Below, one piece after another: positions 57,253 to 64,000 of a stretch of 64,000 nt of DNA. The stretch comes from Gammaproteobacteria bacterium (lineage in GTDB: Bacteria > Pseudomonadota > Gammaproteobacteria > Pseudomonadales > Pseudomonadaceae). Location: contig JAHJYA010000033.1 of assembly GCA_018826895.1 (NCBI GenBank), forward strand, positions 1 to 64,000, read 5' to 3'. The notes under the pieces are model-generated. The model worked only from the letters and a program-made list of their open reading frames with translations. It did not search any database and was not told the origin of the DNA. Within the stretch, counting starts at the first letter, position 1, and each line of letters begins with the position of its first letter. The translations under genes were made by a program, and so were the position numbers.

Positions 57253-59480
57253 CGGTTGAACAGGCCCTTGAGGGCGTCTTTCAGCTCGGGGCTGACCTTG
57301 TCGCCGAGTTTTTCTTCGATCTTTTCGTTGATCTTGTTACCCGCCAGTTTGGCGGCGACCTTGCCCATGCCGTCCTGGTCCAGGCGGCAGGCCTTGGCGC
57401 CTAGCTCCAGCGGGCCACGGCAGCGCAGTGGCCATTCGATACCAGCATAACGCTCGTTGACCTGGCAGGCCGGGTCGGGCATTTCGCGGCGGTCACCTTC
57501 CAGGGTGATGCCGACGCGGTAGTCCAGGCCGAGCACGCGCAGGTCCAGATCGCCGTCGCCGCTGACTGCCAGGCCCGGGATGCGCACCTTGAGGTCCGGG
57601 TTGTTGGCCACGCCGTTGCGGATGCTCAGCGAGCCCTGCAGGGTCTCGAAGGGCGTGTCCTTGCTGCGTGGGTCGCTGCTCAGGGATTTGCGGTTGATGG
57701 TGGCGATGCCACGGCACAGTTGCTGTTCAAGGTTGGCATCGACCAGTACGCCGTCGTTGAGCAGGAAGCTGGCAGTGCCGTTGAGGCCATCGATCCAGGC
57801 TTGCTGGCTATTGCCGCGGGTGGTCAGGTTGGCTTGCAGGTCGAGGGCGCCTTTGAGGGGGGCGGGCTGCTCGTCGCTTTTCAGGAAGGGCTCAAGCGGG
57901 ATGCGGGTCAGGTTCTGCTGCAGGCTGAGCAGCGGTACTTCAGGGCGTATATCGAGGCTGGCGCGGGTGTCGAACTGGCCGTTGCCCAGGGCGCCGCGGG
58001 CTTGCTCCAGAGTGATCAGGCCGTTGCTGCCGTTGGCTTTGACCTGCAGATCGCTGATGAGCTGTTTCTTCAGGGTCAGCTGATCGAGGTTGAGTGCCAG
58101 TTGCAGGTCGAGCTTGCGCAGGCTGGCCAGTGGCAGCGCGCTGGTGGTGTCCCAGGCCTGCTGGGTCGGTGCGTTGGGCAGCGGCGTGGTGCCACTTTGC
58201 CCGGCGCTGGCCACGCTGTCACGTACCTCGGCTTTGCGCGCGGCGCCTGCGGCCTTGGCGTCCTTGTCCGGTGCAGGCAGATAGCGGTCGAGGTCGAGGC
58301 GGTCGCCCTTGAGGGTGGCGCGCAGGGCCTGCTTACTGAAGTCGCTGACGCCCAGGCTGCCGCTGAAGCTGCTGTCGTCGAGTTTCAGGTTCAACTCGTC
58401 GAGGCTCAGGCTGTTCGTGGTGCCGTTCAGGCGAGTGACCAGTTCGAAGGCGCTGAGGGCTTTTTCATCGTTCAGCGCGGGCAGGGTGTGGCCGATGCTG
58501 GCGAGGAATTCACGCAGGTTGAGCGGGGCGATGGACAGGCCGCCGCTCAGCTTGGGCGCATCGTTGAGGTCGCGCACCTTGAGTTCGCCGAGGGCGCGCA
58601 GTTGGTTGGCCGAGAGTTTGAGGCCGTTCCATTCGGCGACATTCGCGGCCAGGTCGACCAACAGTTGCCCCTGAATGGCGTAGGTCAGGGTCTGGCCGTT
58701 GAAGGGCTCGCCGGATGCTTCGCCGGAGAGGCGGGCGTCTTCCAGTTGGTAACGCTTGAGCACGCGGTCGAAGCGCAGTTCGCCCTGCAGCTCGCTGCGC
58801 GCCCGCATGACTGGCTGATTGGTGCCGAAGAAGGCGCTGAGCTTGATCGGCACGGCGGCGCCTTCGCGAATCGCGCCGGTAGTCAGCTGGATGCTTTCGG
58901 CGCTGAATTGCTGGCCTTTCTGCACGTCGCTGTAGTTCACCCGGGCGCTGTTGACGATCAGGCTATCGATATCCAGCTTGATCGGTGTGCTGGCCGCTGC
59001 GCTTTCGTCGGTGCTCGGCTGCTCGCTGTCTGGCGCCGCGTCGTTGGCGGCCGTTGCCGGCTGCTCTGCGCTCTGTGGCGGGCGGCCGACGTCTTCCCAG
59101 TTGCCATGACCGTTTTCGTCACGCTCCAGGTTGAGGTTGAGTCCGTCGACGCGGATGTCGCTCATCTGCACTTCTTTGCGCAGCAGCGGTAGCACGCGCA
59201 CCGACAGGCCGAGCAGACGCAGGTCGGCGAAGGGTTTGTCCGGGGTCGTGGCGCTGGCCAGGGTGGCGTCGGTCAGCTCCAGGCCAAGCCAGGGGAACAG
59301 GCTCCAGCCAATGTCGCCATTGAGGGTCAGTTCCAGGTTGGCCTTGTCGCGGGCCAGCTGGCGGATTTCGTCTTTATAGTCGTTGGGATCGAACAAGTGG
59401 GTCAGGGCGAAGCCCAGGGCCACGATGATCAGCAACAGTCCGAGGAAAAACAGACCCAGGAGTTTGCCGAGCGCTTTCAT
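57249..59480 (-). CDS. asmA: AsmA-family envelope protein
   Basis: The protein has 743 residues. An N-terminal membrane anchor ([20 protein letters not shown]) is followed by the conserved [20 protein letters not shown] and a long beta-rich periplasmic part, as in AsmA/TamB-like bridge proteins thought to move phospholipids. A low-complexity Ala/Ser/Glu linker lies near residues 145-170. The C-terminal AsmA domain has [13 protein letters not shown] and [14 protein letters not shown] 59480 has AAGGAC at about 6 bases; the in-frame TTG at 59486 is not needed. First gene of asmA-mutY-yggX. Confidence 0.92.
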   Translation of the reverse strand: MKALGKLLGLFFLGLLLIIVALGFALTHLFDPNDYKDEIRQLARDKANLELTLNGDIGWSLFPWLGLELTDATLASATTPDKPFADLRLLGLSVRVLPLLRKEVQMSDIRVDGLNLNLERDENGHGNWEDVGRPPQSAEQPATAANDAAPDSEQPSTDESAAASTPIKLDIDSLIVNSARVNYSDVQKGQQFSAESIQLTTGAIREGAAVPIKLSAFFGTNQPVMRARSELQGELRFDRVLKRYQLEDARLSGEASGEPFNGQTLTYAIQGQLLVDLAANVAEWNGLKLSANQLRALGELKVRDLNDAPKLSGGLSIAPLNLREFLASIGHTLPALNDEKALSAFELVTRLNGTTNSLSLDELNLKLDDSSFSGSLGVSDFSKQALRATLKGDRLDLDRYLPAPDKDAKAAGAARKAEVRDSVASAGQSGTTPLPNAPTQQAWDTTSALPLASLRKLDLQLALNLDQLTLKKQLISDLQVKANGSNGLITLEQARGALGNGQFDTRASLDIRPEVPLLSLQQNLTRIPLEPFLKSDEQPAPLKGALDLQANLTTRGNSQQAWIDGLNGTASFLLNDGVLVDANLEQQLCRGIATINRKSLSSDPRSKDTPFETLQGSLSIRNGVANNPDLKVRIPGLAVSGDGDLDLRVLGLDYRVGITLEGDRREMPDPACQVNERYAGIEWPLRCRGPLELGAKACRLDQDGMGKVAAKLAGNKINEKIEEKLGDKVSPELKDALKGLFNR

Positions 59481-59872
59481 GGACAAGTCCTTGTTTGAAT
59501 GACTGGAAAGGTAGGCCGGGCAGTATAACGCCCGTACTCGCCTGCGTTCGCGAAAAGCGCTGCAGGTCGTTACAGACGAGGCGCTGCAGCGGCTGGCGGC
59601 ATGGCGTTCTGGCTTGGATGGCGAGTGTGGCCGGCGGTTCCGTGGGGCCTACTGCATGGGCTGGCGCACAGAAAATGGCGGCGCCGGGCATGCAGGCCGC
59701 TTTGCGTGAGCAGCAAAGGTCGAAATTCGGACGCCAGAAAATTGAACGGGTGCGCTGACAAGCGTAATGGCGCAATGCTAGGCTCGCTCGCTATTGGCTT
59801 TTTCAGGTATGCCGTTATTCTGCAGCCTGCGAGCCAAATGCTTGCGTGCCAACATAATCAGAGAATAACTCA
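59481..59872. other. 392-base divergent region, asmA / MFS gene
   Basis: No convincing gene. Short open frames on both strands here lack ribosome sites and protein-like composition. A possible promoter for the transporter is CTGACA (59755-59760), 18 bases, then TAGGCT. The transporter start has AGAGAATAACTC directly before the ATG, a moderate ribosome site. Confidence 0.45.
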
Positions 59873-61531
59873 ATGACTGACGCCTCCGTACTCGACGGTG
59901 CTTCAGCGACGCCTGCGTTCCTGTCCAAGGAGCGCATCATCGCGAAGCCCGGCTTCAACCGCTGGCTGGTTCCGCCAGCGGCCCTGGCCATTCACCTGTG
60001 CATCGGCATGGCGTATGGCTTTTCCGTGTTCTGGTTGCCGCTCTCTAAAGCCGTGGGTATTACCGCTGCCGCAGCTTGCGCTCCTGATATGGGTTTCTTC
60101 GAGCAAATTTTTGCCAGTAATTGTGACTGGCAGATCTCCATGCTCGGCTGGATCTACACCCTGTTCTTCGTCTTCCTTGGCTGTTCTGCTGCCATCTGGG
60201 GCGGCTGGCTGGAGCATGCTGGCCCGCGTAAGGCTGGTGTGGTGTCGGCCGTCTGCTGGTGCGGTGGTCTGCTGATTTCCGCATTGGGCATCTATACCCA
60301 TCAAATCTGGCTGATGTGGCTGGGTTCAGGGGTTATCGGTGGTATCGGCCTGGGCTTGGGTTATATCTCGCCGGTTTCGACGCTGATCAAGTGGTTCCCG
60401 GACCGTCGTGGCATGGCCACCGGTATGGCGATCATGGGCTTCGGTGGTGGTGCGATGGTCGGTGCCCCCCTGGCTGCGCTGCTGATGAACCACTTCGCCA
60501 GTGAAACGGGTGTGGGTGTATGGCAGAGCTTTGTGGTCATGGCGGTGATCTACTTCATCTTCATGATGGGTGGCGCGCTGTCCTACCGCGTACCGCCGAC
60601 TGGCTGGAAGCCGGCAGGCTGGGTTGCACCGGCTGCCAAAGCCAACAACGCAATGATCACCAAGGGCCATGTACACGTGAACACCGCGTGGAAGACCCCG
60701 CAGTTCTGGCTGGTCTGGGCTGTGCTGTGCCTGAACGTGTCTGCCGGTATCGGCATCATCGGCATGGCTTCGCCGCTGCTGCAGGAAGTCTTCGCCGGCA
60801 AGCTGATCGGTCTTGATCTGTCGTTCAACGAGCTGAACGCTGCACAGCTTGCAGAAATCGCCGCGATTGCTGCGGGCTTCACCGGTTTGCTGAGCCTGTT
60901 CAACATCGGTGGTCGCTTCTTCTGGGCTTCCTGCTCGGACTTCATCGGGCGCAAGGGCACCTACTTCGTGTTCTTCGGCCTGGGCTTCGCGCTTTACGCT
61001 GCTGTACCGATGCTTGGTCAACTGGGCAGCCTGGCGCTGTTCGTGCTGGCGTTCTGCATCATCCTGTCGATGTACGGCGGTGGTTTCGCCACGGTGCCGG
61101 CATACCTGGCCGACCTGTTCGGTACGCAGATGGTCGGTGCCATCCACGGTCGCCTGCTGACCGCCTGGGCTGTCGCCGGTGTGCTTGGCCCGGTATTGGT
61201 CAACTACCTGCGCGAGTACCAGTTGAGCATCGGTGTGGAGAAGGCTGCGGCCTACGACATCACCCTGTACATCCTCGCCGGTATGCTGGTGCTGGGCTTC
61301 ATCTGCAACGCCCTGGTGCGTCCGGTGGCGCCGAAGTACTTCATGACTGAGGCCGAGCTGGCTGCCGAGCGCGCCTATGGCGAGAAAAAAGCGCCGGCTG
61401 CAAGTGAGCTGGAATGGACTGCTGACCCGTCGAGCAAGCCAATCGCCATTGCCGCCTGGCTGGCAGTAGGTCTGCCGCTGGCTTGGGGTGTGTGGATTAC
61501 CCTGCAGAAGACCGTCGTGCTGTTCCAGTAA
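59873..61531 (+). CDS. OFA-family MFS transporter
   Basis: The protein has 552 residues, longer than the roughly 420 of ordinary oxalate/formate antiporters. It has about 12 helices plus an extra C-terminal one (PIAIAAWLAVGLPLAWGVWI). Loop 1-2 is long and carries three Cys (AAACAPDMGFFEQIFASNCD). OFA features include PPAALAIHLCIGMAYGFSVF and WFPDRRGMATGMAIMGFGGG. The substrate is unknown; formate, oxalate, pyruvate or lactate-type acids are family possibilities. It is monocistronic with its own terminator. Confidence 0.88.
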   Translation: MTDASVLDGASATPAFLSKERIIAKPGFNRWLVPPAALAIHLCIGMAYGFSVFWLPLSKAVGITAAAACAPDMGFFEQIFASNCDWQISMLGWIYTLFFVFLGCSAAIWGGWLEHAGPRKAGVVSAVCWCGGLLISALGIYTHQIWLMWLGSGVIGGIGLGLGYISPVSTLIKWFPDRRGMATGMAIMGFGGGAMVGAPLAALLMNHFASETGVGVWQSFVVMAVIYFIFMMGGALSYRVPPTGWKPAGWVAPAAKANNAMITKGHVHVNTAWKTPQFWLVWAVLCLNVSAGIGIIGMASPLLQEVFAGKLIGLDLSFNELNAAQLAEIAAIAAGFTGLLSLFNIGGRFFWASCSDFIGRKGTYFVFFGLGFALYAAVPMLGQLGSLALFVLAFCIILSMYGGGFATVPAYLADLFGTQMVGAIHGRLLTAWAVAGVLGPVLVNYLREYQLSIGVEKAAAYDITLYILAGMLVLGFICNALVRPVAPKYFMTEAELAAERAYGEKKAPAASELEWTADPSSKPIAIAAWLAVGLPLAWGVWITLQKTVVLFQ

Positions 61532-61546
61532 GCTGACACTGTTGTG

Positions 61547-61585
61547 AAAATCCCGCCCGCGCCTCGTGCGCCGGCGGGATTTTTT
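61547..61585 (+). terminator. Terminator of the MFS gene
   Basis: AAATCCCGCC and GGCGGGATTT arms with further pairing inside the GC loop, then T residues, 16 bases after the stop. Confidence 0.93.
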
Positions 61586-61611
61586 GTCTCTGGCCTTTGA
61601 CGGCTGGCAGT

Positions 61612-61656
61612 GCTTCGTTCGCAGTAATGTGCTTGGCGACGAAACAGCGACAGACG
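61612..61656. repeat. Diverged copy of the GTTTCGT hairpin repeat
   Basis: GCTTCGTTCGCA and TGGCGACGAAAC flank a short centre, in the same order as the reverse complement of 21678-21727 (GTTTCGTTCGCA ... TGGCGACGAAAC). It lies just upstream of the hisB promoter. Confidence 0.5.
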
Positions 61657-61685
61657 TTGGCTTCAAGGTTGCCTGCTTATCGGCC

Positions 61686-61691
61686 TATAAT
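61686..61691 (+). promoter_or_regulatory. -10 box of hisB operon
   Basis: A perfect TATAAT, 43 bases before the hisB ATG. The best -35 at 18 bases is a weak TTCAAG (61662-61667). Confidence 0.55.
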
Positions 61692-61728
61692 GCTGGCCCT
61701 TTCGCCCAATGATTTTCTGGAGCAGGTG

Positions 61729-62322
61729 ATGGCCGAACGTACGGCTTGCGTCGAACGCAACACCCTGGAGACCCAGATCAAGGTCTCGATCAACCTGGAT
61801 GGCACCGGTAAGGCCAAGTTCGATATTGGCGTGCCTTTTCTTGAGCACATGCTCGATCAGATTGCCCGTCACGGCCTGATTGACCTGGATATCCAGTGCA
61901 AGGGCGATTTGCATATCGACGACCACCACACCGTCGAAGACGTTGGCATCACCCTTGGCCAGGCCTTTACCCAGGCGATTGGCGACAAGAAGGGCATGAC
62001 CCGTTACGGCCATTCCTACGTGCCGCTGGATGAAGCGCTGTCGCGCGTGGTGATCGACTTCTCCGGCCGTCCGGGTTTGCAGATGCACGTGCCATTCACT
62101 CGTGCGGTGGTCGGTGGCTTCGACGTGGACCTGTTCCAAGAGTTTTTCCAGGGCTTCGTCAACCACGCCCTGGTATCGCTGCATATCGACAACCTTCGCG
62201 GCACCAACACCCACCACCAGATCGAAACCGTGTTCAAGGCCTTCGGCCGTGCCCTGCGCATGGCGGTAACGCTGGACGAACGCATGGCCGGGCAGATGCC
62301 GTCGACCAAGGGTTGCCTGTAA
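61729..62322 (+). CDS. hisB: HisB, imidazoleglycerol-phosphate dehydratase
   Basis: The protein has 197 residues, the monofunctional form without the phosphatase domain. The metal-binding duplicated motifs are [17 protein letters not shown] and [16 protein letters not shown]. It catalyses the sixth step of histidine synthesis. ATG 61729 has GGAG 6 bases upstream; the longer frame to 61597 covers the promoter. hisH follows with no gap. Confidence 0.96.
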   Translation: MAERTACVERNTLETQIKVSINLDGTGKAKFDIGVPFLEHMLDQIARHGLIDLDIQCKGDLHIDDHHTVEDVGITLGQAFTQAIGDKKGMTRYGHSYVPLDEALSRVVIDFSGRPGLQMHVPFTRAVVGGFDVDLFQEFFQGFVNHALVSLHIDNLRGTNTHHQIETVFKAFGRALRMAVTLDERMAGQMPSTKGCL

Positions 62323-62961
62323 ATGCAGACCGTTGCAGTAATCGACTACGGCATGGGCAACCTGCACTCGGTGGCCAAGGCCTTGGAGCACGTCGGTGCC
62401 GGCAAGGTGCTGGTGACCAGCGATGCTCAGGTGATTCGCGAGGCGGACCGCGTGGTATTCCCCGGCGTAGGTGCGATTCGCGATTGCATGGCCGAGATCA
62501 AGCGCCTGGGCTTCGATGCGCTGGTACGTGAAGTCAGCCAGGATCGGCCGTTCCTCGGCATTTGCGTCGGTATGCAGGCGTTGCTGGAGCACAGCGAAGA
62601 GAACGATGGCGTCGACTGCATCGGTCTGTTCCCCGGCAAGGTGCGCTTCTTCGGCAAGGGCATGGTCGAAGACGGCGAGCCGCTGAAGGTGCCGCACATG
62701 GGCTGGAATGAAGTGGCGCAGTCGGTCAAGCACCCGCTGTGGCACAACATCCCCGATCTGGCGCGCTTCTACTTTGTGCACAGCTATTACATCGAGGCCG
62801 GCAACCCCAAGCAGGTGGTCGGTCGCGGCCATTACGGCAAGGACTTCGCTGCCGCGCTGGCCGATGGCTCGCGCTTCGCCGTGCAGTTCCACCCGGAGAA
62901 AAGCCACACCCACGGCCTGCAGCTGCTGCAGAATTTCGCCGCCTGGGATGGTCGCTGGTAA
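62323..62961 (+). CDS. hisH: HisH, imidazole glycerol phosphate synthase glutaminase subunit
   Basis: The protein has 212 residues. The triad is visible: Cys in [14 protein letters not shown], His and Glu in [16 protein letters not shown]. It releases ammonia from glutamine for HisF. Its ATG directly follows the hisB stop, and the next gene's ATG directly follows its own stop. Confidence 0.96.
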   Translation: MQTVAVIDYGMGNLHSVAKALEHVGAGKVLVTSDAQVIREADRVVFPGVGAIRDCMAEIKRLGFDALVREVSQDRPFLGICVGMQALLEHSEENDGVDCIGLFPGKVRFFGKGMVEDGEPLKVPHMGWNEVAQSVKHPLWHNIPDLARFYFVHSYYIEAGNPKQVVGRGHYGKDFAAALADGSRFAVQFHPEKSHTHGLQLLQNFAAWDGRW

Positions 62962-63222
62962 ATGAGCCGGGCCAAGCACAAGCCGCCGCTGATGACCTTG
63001 AACGCCGAGCAGGAGCGTGAAGCCTGCCAGGTGCTCAAGCGTTTTATGGCCGAGCGCTTCGAGCTGGAGCTGGGCAGCTTCGAGGCCGCCGAGGTGCTTG
63101 AGCTGTTTGCCCGCGAGATTGCACCGCACTACTACAACCGGGCGATTTTTGATGTGCAGACGCATTTGAAAGAGCGTTTCGAGAGCATCGAAAGCGACCT
63201 CTGGGCGCTGGAAAAGAGCTGA
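62962..63222 (+). CDS. DUF2164 family protein within the his operon
   Basis: The protein has 86 residues: helical and charged, with LNAEQEREACQVLKRFMAER and EIAPHYYNRAIFDVQTHLKE, typical of DUF2164. The ATG abuts the hisH stop, so translation is coupled, and hisA follows by 36 bases. The function is unknown. Its conserved place in pseudomonad his operons suggests a link to HisH/HisA/HisF or simple co-regulation. Confidence 0.9.
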   Translation: MSRAKHKPPLMTLNAEQEREACQVLKRFMAERFELELGSFEAAEVLELFAREIAPHYYNRAIFDVQTHLKERFESIESDLWALEKS

Positions 63223-63258
63223 CCCACTGAATTCACACGACTTGAGCAGGTTCAACCG

Positions 63259-63996
63259 ATGCTGATTATCCCCGCTATCGATCTGAAGGACGGCGCCTGC
63301 GTGCGCTTGCGCCAGGGCCGCATGGAAGACTCCACGGTGTTCTCCGATGACCCGGTGAGCATGGCCGCCAAGTGGGTCGAAGGCGGTTGCCGGCGTTTGC
63401 ACCTGGTTGACCTCAACGGTGCCTTCGAAGGCCAGCCGGTCAATGGCGAGGTGGTCACCGCGATCGCCAAGCGCTACCCGACCCTGCCGATCCAGATCGG
63501 CGGCGGCATCCGCACCTTGGAAACCATCGAGCACTACGTACGTGCTGGCGTCAGCTACGTGATTATCGGCACCAAAGCGGTGAAAGATCCGCAGTTCGTC
63601 ACCGACGCCTGCAAAGCCTTCCCCGGAAAGGTGATTGTCGGCCTGGATGCCAAAGACGGCTTCGTCGCCACCGACGGTTGGGCCGAAGTGTCGACCGTGC
63701 AAGCCACCGACCTGGCCAAGCGCTTCGAGGCCGACGGTGTATCCGCCATCGTTTATACCGACATCGCCAAAGACGGCATGATGCAGGGCTGCAACGTTGA
63801 AGCCACGGCGGCCCTGGCTGCGGCCAGCCGCATTCCGGTGATTGCTTCCGGCGGCATCCACAACCTCGGTGACATCGAGAAACTGCTGCTGGCGCGCTCG
63901 CCCGGCATCATCGGTGCCATCACCGGGCGTGCCATCTATGAAGGCACCCTGGATGTGGCTGAAGCGCAGGCGTTCTGCGACAGCTTCAAGGGCTGA
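63259..63996 (+). CDS. hisA: HisA, ProFAR isomerase
   Basis: The protein has 245 residues of the TIM-barrel type. The catalytic Asp residues lie in [18 protein letters not shown] and [16 protein letters not shown]. Phosphate-binding loops are [11 protein letters not shown] and [12 protein letters not shown]. It carries out the Amadori rearrangement before HisF/HisH. It ends 4 bases before the window edge; hisF is expected next. Confidence 0.96.
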   Translation: MLIIPAIDLKDGACVRLRQGRMEDSTVFSDDPVSMAAKWVEGGCRRLHLVDLNGAFEGQPVNGEVVTAIAKRYPTLPIQIGGGIRTLETIEHYVRAGVSYVIIGTKAVKDPQFVTDACKAFPGKVIVGLDAKDGFVATDGWAEVSTVQATDLAKRFEADGVSAIVYTDIAKDGMMQGCNVEATAALAAASRIPVIASGGIHNLGDIEKLLLARSPGIIGAITGRAIYEGTLDVAEAQAFCDSFKG

Positions 63997-64000
63997 TGCG

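Noticed and set aside
59495..59876. Small open frames in the asmA-MFS gap
   Set aside because: Frames on both strands overlap one another, lack ribosome sites and run into the neighbouring genes.
61663..63861. 732-codon open frame opposite hisB-hisH-hisA
   Set aside because: It runs across three real genes and their junctions with no family-like motif; this is a codon-bias artefact.

Overview
The window is chromosomal DNA from a Pseudomonas (sensu lato). It is GC-rich, densely packed with short gaps, and carries Pseudomonas-type REP sequences (the TGTAGGAGCGAATTTATTCG family and a GC-rich relative). Its gene order follows, in long blocks, the PA5140-PA5202 stretch of P. aeruginosa PAO1 as I recall it (tex-ompR-envZ; rimB/rimK-hslR-PAP2-hslO-pckA; LysR/beta-oxidation cluster; fdhF/fdhD; yrfG/nudE/cysQ; fabY; dctMQP/dctDB; rml; amino-acid ABC; yggX-mutY-asmA; hisB-hisH-hisA). 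I see no prophage, insertion sequence, CRISPR array or rRNA. Two tRNA genes are present.

Layout. 1-4765: the first codons of a probable hotdog thioesterase, tex, and the envelope-stress two-component pair ompR-envZ (AmgR/AmgS type). 4940-10058: a 1250-residue MASE1-PAS-GGDEF-EAL protein that meets the rimB-rimK operon tail to tail; RimK activity is linked to c-di-GMP in Pseudomonas. 10218-14374: hslR, a PAP2 phosphatase, hslO and pckA. 14701-22401: a block I do not recall at this place in PAO1: a CHAD protein, a short RecQ, a four-gene MCE/Mla-type lipid transport operon, an HPF/RaiA protein and a hotdog thioesterase. 22555-28347: a LysR regulator divergent from a four-gene acyl-CoA/alcohol oxidation operon. 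28528-29788: a glycine-zipper protein and an outer-membrane-type protein. 29984-34143: fdhF/ydeP-type oxidoreductase, fdhD and a LysR gene. 34190-36381: yrfG divergent from nudE-cysQ. 36598-40461: fabY divergent from an AMP-forming acyl-CoA synthetase. 40524-47074: dctMQP and dctDB with a near-consensus sigma-54 promoter ahead of dctP. 47115-50474: rmlB-rmlA-rmlC-rmlD (dTDP-L-rhamnose). 50798-55667: tRNA-Thr, a methyltransferase, a HisJQMP-type ABC transporter and tRNA-Phe. 55916-59480: yggX-mutY-asmA. 59873-63996: an OFA-family MFS transporter, then hisB-hisH-DUF2164-hisA.

How the genes work together. Carbon entry and central metabolism are represented by DctBD/DctPQM (C4-dicarboxylate uptake) and PckA (gluconeogenesis from those acids). 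Lipid metabolism is represented by FabY (initiation of fatty acid synthesis), the acyl-CoA synthetase and the 23550-28347 operon. Envelope maintenance is represented by AmgRS, the MCE transporter, AsmA, PAP2 and the rhamnose pathway. Stress and translation functions are Tex, Hsp15, Hsp33, HPF, RimK and YggX/MutY.

Most genes are ordinary core genes. The least explained DNA is intergenic: an approximately 130-bp inverted-repeat-bounded element present twice with a partial third copy, a second short hairpin repeat family, a double hairpin ahead of pckA, and paired palindromes ahead of the acyl-CoA synthetase. I do not see a clearly new multi-gene system here.
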